This document shows positions 43,260 through 55,525 of a stretch of DNA of 64,000 bases, piece by piece. The number at the start of each line of letters is the position of its first letter. Position 1 is the first letter of the stretch. The DNA is from Hysterium pulicare CBS 123377 (Eukaryota > Ascomycota > Dothideomycetes > Hysteriales > Hysteriaceae). A program made the position numbers and the translations under genes. The stretch spans positions 62,001 to 126,000 of the forward strand of contig AJFK01000021.1 of assembly GCA_000467715.1 (NCBI GenBank). The letters run 5' to 3'. The notes beneath the pieces were generated by a model. The model searched no databases, was not told the DNA's origin, and saw nothing but the letters and a program-made list of their open reading frames with translations.

Positions 43260-46200
43260 TCACCCCAACCTCCCCAAACTCCCCGGCCCATCCCCCACCA
43301 TATTCATATGCATAATCGCCTCCTGCTTCCACTCCTCATCACTACTCTCCGCCAACGAACTCCGATTCGCAACTCTAAGCGCCCCGCCCCTCTCCCCCTC
43401 CGGCCTCGTACTATCTCTAAACCGCTCCTGCTCGCCCCACGACGAATAATCCAGTGGATGCGGCGGCTCATCCAAGAACATAGGCGCATCTAGATAGGGT
43501 TTGTTGGCGTAGCTGATAGGCGGCGGGTTGGAACTGTGGTGCGTTGTGGTGGTGGGAGGGTCGGAGATGCCGGGGCGGAGGAGGGAGGGGAGCGGGGAGG
43601 TCGAGAGGCCTTCTGCGCCGTATTGTTGGTGGTTCGCCGCTTCGGTGCGGTCGTCGAAGACGCCTCGCGCATCGATGGGCGAGTATGTGAGAATACCATC
43701 CTGCGTGACCTCAGAGCCAGGCGGTAAGAACTCTTTCCTAGATTCCGTAGGCGTGTCGTCGCTTCCCCCACCACCACCTCTAAAATCTCCCGACGCTAGT
43801 TCTGGGATCGAATCTGCGTACCCAGATGATCCAGGCATTTCGGACATGCCTTCCGGAGGCCCAAGACCCGATTGCGGAATCTGATCTTGTTGACTCGTAA
43901 GCGGCGGAGCCGTCATCTGCAACGCCGCCATCTGCGCCGCCATACCCCTCAAACTCCCCTTCAAGCTCGCCGCCTTCAAACTCCCCGGCCCCATCGTACT
44001 ATTCCTGAACGTCCCCGTACTCGTCCTGCCCTCAGGGATCTCCGTGATCTGACTGATATCGGGCCCATCCGGGTCGCGGATGCTGAATTGCGCGATAGTG
44101 CGCATTTTGCGCGTCACCCACCCGGCGAGGATCTTGCCTCTTTGCTTTTCGCCGAGGCGCGAGCGGTGGAAGTCGCCTTTGCTGACGAAGGCGACGATGT
44201 CGGTTACGAGTTGGTGTTCGTTGAGGATGCTGTTGACGATTACGGGGACCATGGAGGCGAGGAAGGATTTTCGGAAGATTTCGACCACTACGACTATTAG
44301 GCCGCCGGCTTGGAAGATTGCGCTGGGAGGATGTTAGTGCATGGCCAGTGAAGAGAATAGAGCGGGAGTTGGTATTGTTAGCTCGTCTCGATGTCTCTAT
44401 TGGATCGGTTGAGGAGGGATAGTAGGACGTAATCCACAGGAAAAGGATGTTTCTTACCAACCACCAGGAACAATGTTCCTGTGACACCTCTCGACACTCA
44501 TCTCAATGTCCATCGAAAAGTGACAGAGCCCATTGACTTCGAATGTATCTCCAATACCACCCAGCACAAACAAGACTTGCATCTCTACCTGCGCACCCCC
44601 AGGCCCAATTGGCCTACTTACGTTGTGTAAGAAGCCCAGATCGCCCGTCCGCACATAAAAGACATTAGGATCACCATCGACTGTCCTTCCATTAAACCTC
44701 TCGGCATCTAGCATGTCTTTAGACCCGTAGAAGCTATGTGCGTTTGCTTCGCTCTGCACCCAGATTTCTCCGTATTCGCCAACAAGACATAGGTGGTTTG
44801 TCTCTGGGTTGACGATAGCGATCTGTGTACTAACGGGGACCATACCGGAGTCTTGGACGAGTAGGGAGAAGGGTTCGGTTTCGGGGTCTACGGGAATGAC
44901 GAGGCCGCGACGGAGAGCGTTCATATCGAGCCAAAGCTCAATTGGTTCAATGCACATGTAAGAGCGGGAGGCGACCATAGGATTGAGGACGTGTGAATAG
45001 ATGGTGTTGATCGCTGTCCGGTCTAAGCCTGCTTGAGCGAAGTGTAGGCGGACTTTTTGGTCTGTAGGAATTAGTCTAGAGTTATTGAAGGAAGAGTGCA
45101 AAGAACCTACAAACATCCACTCTTGGCCGCCCGTCTGTAGCGATCATGAGATTCTTGAGTTCATGCAATGACGTTGCTTTCCCTGCGCCGCCAGCCATAG
45201 CATGGTCAAGCATTTGACTTGTTGCATATGTATCCTTGATCTTATACCTGGATAATGTTTGGAAGAGAATATTAGGATTCGTGGCAAAGTCAACTGGAGA
45301 GACAATGTACGTAGGGGCGGCTACTCTTGGTCAGTTCATGTGCTTTCTTTGGATTCTACATTACGAACCTAGGAAGATACCCATCACACAGGTGTGTACG
45401 AAACCTAGGCCTATTGTGCTTCTAACACAACCCAAGACTGGTCTTGTGCTTGTCATCTGGCATGTCTCCTTTTGAACTTTGCAAAGAGCCATGATTGTAT
45501 CATGTCCTAGTTGAACGGCAATTCTCCTCTGATCAGCTGTCCAGTACGTCCATATCAGCACAGGATATCCGGGCTGGACCCAAGCAGGTCGAATAGTTAG
45601 ACCGAGCTCTCGACAGCCGTTTGACTGCTTCGAGGGTTTTGTGGTGTTGTATGTATTAGGTATTGCTACCTTTAGGATAAGAGCTGATTGCTTGAGATGT
45701 TGGGATACTGTCTTGATCTTGAGTACATGATCCACGTCCGCGTTAACAAGTATAGCTTTTACTTTGTAGTCGGCGATGATGTGCAGCAGCGCTGGTACGT
45801 CCTCGTTTAGTCGATTCTGATCGATCGGAGGCATAGGTATCGCTACAGCACCAAGAGCAAAACATGCGTGGACTGCGAAAACGAAGTCCTCCGAATGGGT
45901 ATACATTAGCAAAAGATGATCACCGGGCTGAACCTTGACTTTGTTCTTCAAGTACATGGCCACACCAGCGACTTTGAGATCGAACTTCTTCCAATTGACG
46001 CCTTTACCCTCTCTACCTCGACCATCAATAGTGCAATATGAGAGTTCTTCTGCTTGACGAGACACCCGCCACTGCATGAGGTCATGGATATTGGAAAACT
46101 GATTTAGCGGGGTAGAGGTTCGATCGTCAATGACTACTTCTCTATGGTCAACGCCCGAGTATTGTTTGTCTTGCATCATCAAGAGATTTTGTCGCGCGAG

Positions 46201-49200
46201 GGAGGCCATCGGAGACCAGATGCCTCCAGCAGGGTCGTCACCAAGCGGCAGGTTCTGCACAGCTCTTTCGACGCCAAATTTGACATGTACACAGGGGAGT
46301 GAGCCATTGTCAAACTCTTTGCGACAGAGCATATTTCCGATCTCTCGTCTACCGTTCTTCACTACCCTTGGTAGGGTGTTCGGCGCTGTGATCATCACGC
46401 AGTATACGCGCAAATGGTGTTCTTGATAGAGAATCTCCATGCAGCGGTCAGAGAGAGAATCAAGAAATGGTATGTCCAGCTGCCGGGGCGGACCACCAGG
46501 ATTCGTCGGTGCCGTTGATGCTGCTTGTGTCTCTATGAGAATGATTGGAAGATACTCTCCGTTGACATGGGCGTCAAAAGCCGAACTAATTCGCGTTAGA
46601 CTATACTTCATGATTTAGGTGTTGACATACCAGTCGTAAATCTTTGGCACGGCTTTCATGATACTGACGACCAAATGTTGCACAAAGAAGTAGCGATGCT
46701 CAGCTTCGGTCACTCCATGTTCGACCCACTCCACTCTTTGTCGAATACGATCTTCATATAAGCCCAGGATAAAGATTTTACCTTCGATGATGCAACCGAG
46801 AAGTCCTGTTCGTAAGAACTCTAGGTCAAGCATTATGGGAGTTGGATTGCCTTCCACAAACCTGTACGGTCTGGCATGGAAGATAGTTTCAGTATGCTTT
46901 GGTAATGCCCAAAAGCCACCAGAGAGCGATGGGGAATCGACCCAGATTTCGCCGATCGTATACGGAGAACATAGTAAATTTGTTTCAGGGTCCACCAGAG
47001 CAAGTGTTGCGTCCGGGATAGGATATCCAAAGGCACCCACTCTAAGGGTTCCAGGCTCATTTGCTCGTTTTCTTGCATCTTCGCCCATGGCCAGCACGAC
47101 GACTTCATTATTTTTCAAAGCTTCTTTATCAAGGAGAACTTCAGTCAACTCGGTACGGCTCTTCTTTTGTCCGATCTTTTTGGTGGTCCCTCCGCTAATC
47201 AGACTTGTGTAGCCATTGGGAGCGCCGGAGTCGAATGATTCGGTTTTCTTCTCTTCATTCTCTTCCTCTAAATTTTCTATACTCAATGGACAGCCCATTC
47301 GCTCTTCGCCGCCCAACCAATCTCTAACAGACACGATCATGCCGCCATGCTCCGGCAGACACAGCATTGGCGCGACTAGCTCTCTTCCTCTAGGATTCCT
47401 CATTGGCCGTAGCCATCTATCTCCGAGGATTTCATGAAACTCAGAATCGACGGTCAACGTGTCAATAAGACAGATCTTCACGGACGCAAAATTGGGCTCG
47501 ACATTCTTCTTAAAATTTCTCGTGGCCATCGGGTCTTGTTGGTAATTGTACGCAGCGCGCTTGAGGCCAGGGTAGTCGGCGACCATGATTGACGTTTTGT
47601 ACTTTGAGATCAGATGGGCATAGAGTCCAGGCGTCTCAACACTCTTCGATTCCAGCCAGACAGTAGTATGTCCTCCATAGACACCAAAGAGGACGCCAAG
47701 AATCAAACCGGCGCCTTCGCGAGGATCTAAGTAGCTCAAAATAACTTCATTGGATCCAGTTTTGGGCGCTGCAACTATTACATTTCCGTTTCTGTCTCTC
47801 AATCCCGCGTTGAAAGTGTCAATACTTTCGTTTCCTGTGGGGATCGTGGACACAATGGCGCTTACACATGCCATCTGATGCATGATGGTACGGTGGCTAA
47901 GCACAACCCCTCTCAAGTCCCCAGTTGGGGCTCGGGAGAACTCGATGTAAGCCAGATCGGGTACCTGTAAAGGCGGCGCTTCATCGTGTTTCTTGGGATG
48001 ATAACTTCCGAATTCATTTGTCTTCCACCATTCTACTCCTGTGGGCCACTTTAATCGATTTTGGCTGATGTCTCGGTGGAAAGCCTTCAAGTTGTTATCC
48101 GTCGTCAAAGCGAGATGGGCTTGGGTGGTAGTCAAGAGAAGGCTAAGCTTCTGGTAATCATCGACTGTATTGATCGGCACAGCCACGACGCCGGCGATGA
48201 AGCATCCAAGTAACGCCACTGCAAACTCAATGATTTCCGATTCCCTGTAAACCAATGCTACCCGATCGCCACGATAAAGATTACTCTTATCCCTAATAAC
48301 CTTCGCGACTTTTTCGGCTCGACTTGTGACTTTTTCCCAAGCAATAGATGATGTCTCTTTACCCTTGGGATCGAGCACCCAGAAAGCTGTCTGTCGAGGG
48401 TTGGATCTACCCCTATGGCGGAGTACAGCACCTATATTATCAAACTTGGACATCGGAACATTGCCATTGTGGGGGTCAAAAACATCAAAAGGTACGTCGC
48501 GTGGTTCCAATGGGAGTTGATATTCGACTGTGCCGGCTGAAGGTAGCTCGCTCTGTGATAGCATTGGAGGAGGTATAGCTGCCGTCGGCGAGAATGCATC
48601 TCCAGAAGAGTAGCGATTCGGACCGCCATAGCTATCGCGATGATCTTGCATCTGCTGACCTGCAAAATCCGAGAAATATCCCTGTTGAGAATCCAGCATT
48701 GTGCTTAGTCGGCTCATGTCGCCAGGAGAGCCAGCATATCCCTGATCACCATATCCAACTTGTGTGTCAGGATTGAAAGCGAAATCCGAGTTCACCATTG
48801 TACCCTCTCGCGAATAAGGGGTCGTTTCCGGGGTTTGTGGCCGAGGCGCGTAAGATTCTCGTCCATAGGACGGTTGCCTTTGCAACGAGGGATTCCGTAT
48901 CCCGAGCTGTCTCTCCTGAAAGCGGCCAACCTGGCTCGGAGGGTATGCCATATATTCCATCGAACCTCTGCCATTGTTCTGAGGTGGTTGGTACGACGAT
49001 TGCGAAGCACTACTATCGACGGAGGTGTGGTGGCTAGAGGGGCGTCCGGTGAGCGCGGCGAATGAGGCAGAGCGCGAACCGTCATTGCTAGGGCTATCGT
49101 CGTCGGCGCCTTGTATTCGAATCTGGGCTTGGACCTGTTCAGCTTGCGCGGGACCAAGATATTGGGAGAAGAGAAGAGTGCGCCGCTTTTCGTAGCCCTT

Positions 49201-49278
49201 TTTGGTGATGTCTCCGTCTTCTAATTCATGATCGAGCTCCTGTAGCTTTGCTTGTAGCTCAGGGTGAGAGTCTGCCAT
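43260..49278 (-). CDS. Cps1/DIP2-type protein: DMAP1-binding domain plus two adenylate-forming domains
   Basis: 1,914 aa from five exons: 49278-46631, 46585-45369, 45323-45111, 45061-44458 and 44322-43260. Homolog of animal DIP2, yeast Cmr2 and the fungal virulence factor Cps1. Residues 1-50 form the DMAP1-binding helix pair (ELQAKLQELDHELEDGDITK). About 60-270 is Ser/Tyr/Gln-rich. The first AMP-binding domain starts near 283 (IGAVLRHRGRSNPRQTAFWV) and the second near 1043 (NIHDLMQWRVSRQAEELSYC). It contains YVRTGDLGFLHN, the A8-like TGD motif. About 1640-1914 is disordered. The family takes part in fatty-acid/diacylglycerol control, and many AMP-site residues are degenerate, so simple ligase activity is uncertain. 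Intron 2 uses an unusual GTTCGT donor, supported by phase. Confidence 0.9.
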
Positions 49279-50127
49279 GATGGCTTGCGGCGCGGGGCCA
49301 GTTCGTTTGGTGATGGGTTAAGCTATGGCTGTCTCGTGTCAAGAGTGACAGCGGATCGTGGCGACATATCAAATGCCCACGCTCTAAGTATTCGAACGAG
49401 CGTGGTCGCGACCAGCACGGGCTCCAGAAGTCGAGTTGGCAGAAAATGGATACAGAGTAGATTCACAATGCGATATGAATTGCATTCGGCGGGTAGCAAC
49501 GAGACGGCGTTAGTGGTACCTGAGGGTGCGAAATGACGTTGGGGGGTGCTCAACCGATGCATGGCTTGGCAAGTCTGAAATGTGGTCTTTGCGCGCGTCG
49601 TGAAGCCACATATCTCCTACTTCAATTCCCTATCTATCATGGAAATGGTCTTGTTGGCTTGATGGGCAGGCAGAGTATCATTGGGACCCTTGCAGAAGGC
49701 TTCTCCCAGATTCGCTGTTAGATGTTGAAGGTACCCATGCTTTATACCTGGGACTTGAATGGTCCCTTGAGTAAACTATCCTCAGCTAATTGTTGCACGA
49801 AAACGGTCAACAACGTGTTAAGTAGCTCCATTGACTACCTGGCATCATTCTCTAAAGCCCTCCGGACTGGCTAGTATAGTACGAAATGTCCTCGACACTC
49901 ATCTTTCCGAGAACATTCGCTCTGACTTCTCACACCTCTCATAGCGCTCTGACTAATGCAATCTATGCATCTTACCTCGGCTGATGTCACGGCGGCCATC
50001 ATATGGCTAACAATTTCACAAACATGCTGGGCGCAATCAGATGTCAACCCGAGTACGGCTTGATTAAGATAATTCCAGACAGATACGACCCTCACCATCC
50101 TCCTTTCCATCTTCACTCATACTCAAT
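49279..50127. promoter_or_regulatory. Divergent promoter region of Cps1/DIP2 and thioesterase genes
   Basis: 0.85 kb between two divergent starts. Frames here are chance-like. I cannot name specific sites. Confidence 0.4.
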
Positions 50128-51311
50128 ATGTCCACCCTCATACGTCCACCCCCAGTGGACCCCTCCAAATCCGCAATCGAAAACGTCCTCGAACTCACCC
50201 ATCTGTCCATCATCGACCGCGACCTCTTCACCAATACCCGTCCTCTATGGCATCCACCGGGCGCTCGAGGCATATATGGAGGTTCGGTAATCGCACAATG
50301 CCTCTCCGCAGCCCAACGCACCGTTCCTAAGAACTTCACCATTCACTCGATGCACTGCTATTTTGTCCTTGCTGGCAACTCAGACATCCCTGTCATATAT
50401 CATGTCGAGCATGTGAGAGAAGGGAAATCCTTTGCGACAAGGACCGTCCAAGCTAGACAGCGAGGCAATGTCATTTTTACAACTACCATGAGTTTCGTGA
50501 AGGAGGATAGTGCTGGAAAGCTTAAGATTGAACATGCAACGGAGATGCCCGACGTTCCAGATCCGATAGAGGGAAATGACGATATGATGAGTCCGCACGG
50601 GCACGAGGGACCTTTCCAGAGTCAAAGGATCGAGATTTTGAACCGTACGTGTCCTTTGGAATGCGGGCCCCCGCTCATTGAGCTTTCGTTTCGTTCTGAC
50701 AATACAATAAGATGATTCGTCAAAGCCACATACTAAGAAAACCCGACAATGGCTAAAGGCTCGGGGGAAAATCTCTCCTGCAGGCGGTCACGAAGCCCAT
50801 CTCTCTGCTCTAGCCTACATGTCCGACAGTTACTTCATCGGAACAGTTGCACGAGTGCACAAACTTTGGCGATATTCCTCTGCCAGGAAAGCTAATCTCG
50901 ACGAAGAGGTCTTGAAAAAGCTGCTTGCCATGGACGACGAATCGCTTAAAAGAGTACCGGGTATTGAGGATCACGATATCGAGCGGTTGCAACGGTTACG
51001 TAGTGGCGAGGACTTGTCGAAGGAGGAGGCCAAGCCCCCCGAGATTGGTATGATGGTCAGTCTTGACCATACTATCTACTTCCACAACCCTCGAGATTTC
51101 AAGGCAGATGAATGGATGTTTACGGAAATGGAAACACCTTGGTCAGGAGATGGACGAGGACTGGTTTTCCAAAAGATTTTCTCACGAGACGGAACGCTCA
51201 TTGCGTCCTGTGTACAAGAGGTGAGATTACGTTTCATTCGCGGCTGTACTGATTGCTGATGGTCTGTAGGGAGTCGTTCGATTGAAGCAACCTGGTGAAA
51301 GCAAGCTATGA
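50128..51311 (+). CDS. Peroxisomal acyl-CoA thioesterase (TesB/ACOT8 type)
   Basis: 355 aa from three exons: 50128-50644, 50712-51220 and 51270-51311. Type-II acyl-CoA thioesterase with a double hot-dog fold that hydrolyses acyl-CoA to fatty acid and CoA. First hot dog: GARGIYGGSVIAQCLSAAQR, HSMHCYFVLAGNSDIPVIYH and RTVQARQRGNVIFTT. Second: LAYMSDSYFIGTVARVHK, MMVSLDHTIYFHNP, DEWMFTEMETPWSGDGRGLV. The last exon codes only 13 residues and ends in SKL, the type-1 peroxisomal signal, so it probably supports beta-oxidation. The exon matters: without it the signal is lost. The SLDHTIYFH segment holds the Asp that with Gln and Thr forms the catalytic set in TesB. Confidence 0.92.
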
Positions 51312-51438
51312 ACCTCGACCTTTGGGGCTGAGTACGTGCAAAATTTCCATATAATGAGGACTTTTGAAATGCTATGCCATGTATTTGTTTTTCTTCCGTG
51401 TTGTTGTTAACCTGAATAGATTTAAAGTCAAATATATG

Positions 51439-52735
51439 TTAGTATCCATTTCGAGTATCGTCCTTTGGAGTATTATCCTTTGGAGTATCGTCCTTTGGAG
51501 TATTATCCTTTGGAGTGTCGTCCTTTGGAGTACCACTCTTTTGTGTATTGCCGTTTATATCGGTGTTGGTGTTTGCTGGCATCGATTTTTGAGGCGGCCC
51601 GAGAGTTTTAGCATTTTCCGCGTCAATGCTGGCATAGACATTCGTGTAGGCTTTCTTAAGCTCGCTGTCGTTGCCTCCTTTTTCGTCGGTTATGACTGGG
51701 AAGAATGACTTCGATGCAATTCCCTGCCATTCAAAGATCAGCTGACAATCTTTGAAACGGATGCAGATAATGTTGCTACTCACAGCTTTCAGAGTTTCAT
51801 GTGAAGCGAGTAGATTCTTCAATCTTCTGATCTCTACTCGGATCTCGGCAGGAGTCGCCCTATTGTTCTTTTGCTCCCAATTTTCAACTTTGTTTTTGAT
51901 TATAGTTGCCCTGCATAGTTACATTAGAATGGTTACGTTGAGATGAGATGCTCATGATCGGAGACTTACCAGTCGCTTGGGGTAAGGATAACGCTACTGT
52001 ACTCGCTAGCCCCATCGTCTGCAATGAGGGTAAGGTTACGGAAAGCCTCCTTGCTGTTCTCAATGCGCTTCATTCCAGAAGATGTATCCACGATGCCGAA
52101 ATTGAAGTCAATCTAATGAAGAATGATTTAAAAGAAACGCTTAAGAATGATTGAGAGTGATAAAAACTCACCATAAATTTATAGCCATGCACAACCCAAT
52201 CCATATACCTTAGCTTGAATGGCATGTTTGTACTATTCAAACCCTTCTTGTTAGCGATAATTTGTTCCCATAGTTTCGGATTCTGCAACTCACATCACGT
52301 CCATGTTCTTGGACCCACAGCATGTATTCCTGTCTAGCTGCCTTGACTTGCGCGGTAGTGGCGCCGGGTGGAGGCATGACGGATTCAAGGGCACGATTTT
52401 GAGCCGCTGAATAAGCTTCAACCATTTTGGACCAATTCTCTTGCTTTTGCACATATGTAGCAGGTTTGGACCTGCCATTGGCGCCGGGTTGTCATCAGCG
52501 GATTTCAGGTAATCCATTGCTCACATATATCGGTCTCTGACAATTTTAAGTCGCGCCTCAACTACAAGAGTGGGATCGCTGCCAACCACTCCAAAGACAG
52601 AGGCTTCCACAGGAACAAGGAGGCCCAGAGTGGAGAGGTAGCTCCGAGCAACACTATTTCCAGACTTCCCGGCCTGACCTCATATGTTAGCACGATGATT
52701 TCTTATCGAGAATCGACTTCCGGATCTACTGCCAT
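51439..52735 (-). CDS. Unknown seven-exon gene with C-terminal TPKDD repeats (gene D)
   Basis: 319 aa. Exons read from splice signals: 52735-52730, 52673-52525, 52471-52294, 52243-52172, 52112-51970, 51910-51784 and 51723-51439; phases add to one frame. Family not recognised. Exon 2 opens with AGKSGNSVARSYLSTLGLLV and DPTLVVEARLKIVRDRYM. Later parts are helical (AARQEYMLWVQEHGRD, IKNKVENWEQKNNRATPAEI) with a beta-like stretch YMDWVVHGYKFMIDFNFGIV. No signal peptide. The end has five TPKDD/TPKDN units. The two-codon first exon and the exon-4 acceptor (AAGAAG) are the weakest parts. Intron 6 (60 bp) is a stopless multiple of three. Neither gene A nor C is clearly related. Confidence 0.6.
51453..51538. 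repeat. 15-bp coding minisatellite in gene D
   Basis: Six or so copies of GGAGTATCGTCCTTT and GGAGTATTATCCTTT alternate on the plus strand, encoding the TPKDD/TPKDN units on the minus strand. The alternation of two variants suggests expansion of a 30-bp double unit. Confidence 0.85.
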
Positions 52736-54484
52736 TGTGATGTATGGTTCTGACAAAAATAGCAAAACAACAACTCTTGAGATAATTAATAAGTGAGATA
52801 GGATGTGAGTATCTCAATGATAGATTAGGAAGTTTTGCAACGCGTGAAAAGGTGATTGCTGTGAATACATTCTGATGGGGGCGCGAGATCTATTTATACC
52901 TCCCTCTCTCCTCATCCTCCAGAGAGATACTAACCGACAAAATTTCATCAGCCGGCCAGCGTTCGCCTTTGACTTACCTTTGGTAGTACCCCCCTAAATC
53001 CTAGTCACTCAAGTGGAAGTGAGATTGCCCTTCGAAGAAGACGTCTTTCCCGTCCAAGTTGGAACTGGCGCCACACAGAACTTTTCTATTGACGGCAGAG
53101 TGAGTTTTGGCGGTGATTGCTGATCATCATCAATTATTGACGGCTAGAGCGTGCTTCAGCTCGACCTTGCGTGATGGCTTGACCATGAGACACGTCGAGG
53201 TCTCCGTCAGTGTCCCAAGAAGTCGAAGACAGTTGGGCACATGAACACGATCACTATGTCTTGCGAAGTCCATCACAGCCACAACTCTACGGCGCTTAGA
53301 AGTATTCCTATCGTGGTCATTGTGACTGGACATCTCTTTCGAACTGCCTCTCCACACTTTCGATCATCCGTCGCTCTCCTTAGGCCTCTCATAAGTCAGA
53401 TATATTAGCAGCTAAGCTGTAGTCAGAGTGTCATTTTTAAGATCAAAGTTTTGAAATTTGGTAGCACATCCAGCAATCGCCTTTATTGATATTGGTTCTT
53501 AGACCAAGTAGCCGACGCAATGTATGTATTTTGAAGACTCGGTATCTCTGCCTAGCTGCTTATCGCATCTATACCTTAGTCCTGGATACAGAACAAGCGC
53601 GCCTTAAATTGAAATCCCTAGGTAACAAATGGATCAAATGGACACCCGATACCGACGAAATACACGATGGAAGCGATATTCTCAAGGCGATCTTGAGCTG
53701 GGGCAAGCGAACTGACAGTCGCTAAACTCAAGAAGGTGTCGCCGAATAGAGAAGATCCAGGAGGTCAGGATAGATAATACAGTGTGAAAACGGGAGCGTC
53801 GCGGTAGCCAAGAAGAGTCAGCTTGGTGGAGGTTGGAATTGAAGCCGACCCCTTCGCGAGTGCAGGGGCCAGGTTCACGGCCTAGCCCGAAGCTACGGCC
53901 CGTTTCGCTTGTCCCTGGCAGCACCAGGTCGCTGTTCCGTCTGTCCATCGCTCAAAACGTGCCGTATTTGGCGTATCGTTTCCTCAACGGGACCTTTTGT
54001 GGCTGCCTGGTTCCATAATGGGCCAGCTACTCCGCAATTGCGGCCCGCCTTTCGAGCCGGAGCACATACACGCGTTGGCTGGCGTGTGATGGACTTCCAC
54101 GAGGCGGGCTGAGGATGTGATCTGGGAGCAGTAGACTCGCTATCGATGTTTCTCAATCTGTTCATTGGTCTACCTCAACCGCCGGACTTTATTCCCCATC
54201 CCGCAACACTTGATACCGTGTGATACCAACTTACATCACCGCTAATCAGAGTATTTGGGCTTGAATTGAAGTAATTGTGACGGATGTGGTGAGCTGACAG
54301 AGATATTTGGCGTTTGATGGACTCAGGGGGAATGGACTCTATCTCGACATTGTAGCGGAAGTTGGCAGTGATGTTAGCTAGATGATATGAAGAGGAAAGT
54401 CCCCACTTGTAACTCAAGTAATACTTAACCTTCATTGTTCTAACCCTTTGTAACGGTAATAAGAAACAAACCTCCGCAGCGAAA
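52736..54484. other. Intergenic between divergent gene D and metallopeptidase
   Basis: 1.75 kb. Upstream of gene D a TATAAATAG box lies on the minus strand at about 52890-52900. Frames at 53486-53725 (plus) and 54165-53893 (minus) show no known domain. The composition shifts at 53820-54120 to GC-rich. No mobile element recognised. Confidence 0.4.
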
Positions 54485-55525
54485 ATGTACTTCCCCCTTG
54501 TTATTTTGCTTACGGCTACTTGTTCGGGATCGTTCATTCCACTGTAAGATCGTTCCTTCCCATACTCATATTAATTAGTGGTTAAGCTAATTTCTGGTAG
54601 TGTTAGACAGCAACAACATCTTGGAAAAGAACTTTCTGATCCCGTGTACGCAACTGATATCAATCCAGAGTGGGGCCCTGGATGGTTCGACCCACCGCAT
54701 AACGAGAAGGAGAACAAAAAGGACGAGGAGAAAAGGGCAAAGATCAAAATCGGATTAAACGATGCACTGCAACTTGCGGAGACGGCGAGGGATGCTCTTA
54801 ACAATGAACATCCCAAATTCAAGATTTACTTCGGAGAAAAAGGCAACCGGGACACAATCCGGGACGTGTTCGATCGTATTGGAAAAGAGAATAAGGCAAC
54901 ACCTGGCATCAAGTATACGAGCAGAATCCTATTCACGAAGACTGATATGTGTGGGTTTTGTACTACGGATTCGGGCAAGCCTTCCAATACAATAGCTTAC
55001 AACAGTAATGCAGCAACCGGCGACAGGGGCAATTTCAGGTCAAGAGTCGTGGTCTGCGAAAAGGGCTACAAATACGGTGACTTATCGCACTCAAAAGATA
55101 TCTGCTCGATACTTGGGGCAAGCGTGAATCAAAGAAAAATGGATAATTTTGGGCGAATTCTTTTGCACGAAATGATGTAAATCAATATCAATTGATCATA
55201 AGGCTCTCACTGACTTCATCTCAGACATCATTCATGGATTGGGCTAGATACTACTCTACGCGAGCCGATTGGCGACCAGGAAGTTGATGGATCCTACGCT
55301 TATGGGGTATGCGGTGTTAGGGATTTGGCCAAGAAGGAAGCAGCGGACGTAGTAGAACGTAACTCTGATAACTATGCATGGTTCGCACAGGTATGTCGTC
55401 TCTGGAACCGCTTTAAATCTGAATTCGATTTACTAAAGTTTACGCCGCAGGAGATCTACTACGAAAAGCACTGTGGAACCACCTTCAAAGAGCCTGTGAA
55501 AGATTCGGCGTGCAATATTTTCTGA
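54485..55525 (+). CDS. Secreted M35-like zinc metallopeptidase (aspzincin)
   Basis: 291 aa from four exons: 54485-54543, 54601-55176, 55225-55390 and 55451-55525. Signal peptide MYFPLVILLTATCSGS. The zinc motif HEMIH (HExxH) is split by the second intron, with GRILLHEM at the end of exon 2 and IHHSWIG at the start of exon 3. Downstream DGSYAYGVCGVRDLAKKEAA and NSDNYAWFAQ match the aspzincin/deuterolysin signature, in which an Asp replaces the third zinc ligand. Cysteines in MCGFCTT and VCEKGY suggest disulphides. An endopeptidase acting outside the cell is likely. The pre-domain (about 20-190) is longer than the catalytic part and may act as a propeptide. Phases agree throughout. Confidence 0.85.

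Noticed and set aside
52172-52296. Apparent frameshift between exons 3 and 4 of gene D
   Set aside because: Using the AAGAAG acceptor (exon 4 from 52243) instead of the TAG at 52233 restores phase, so no break is needed.
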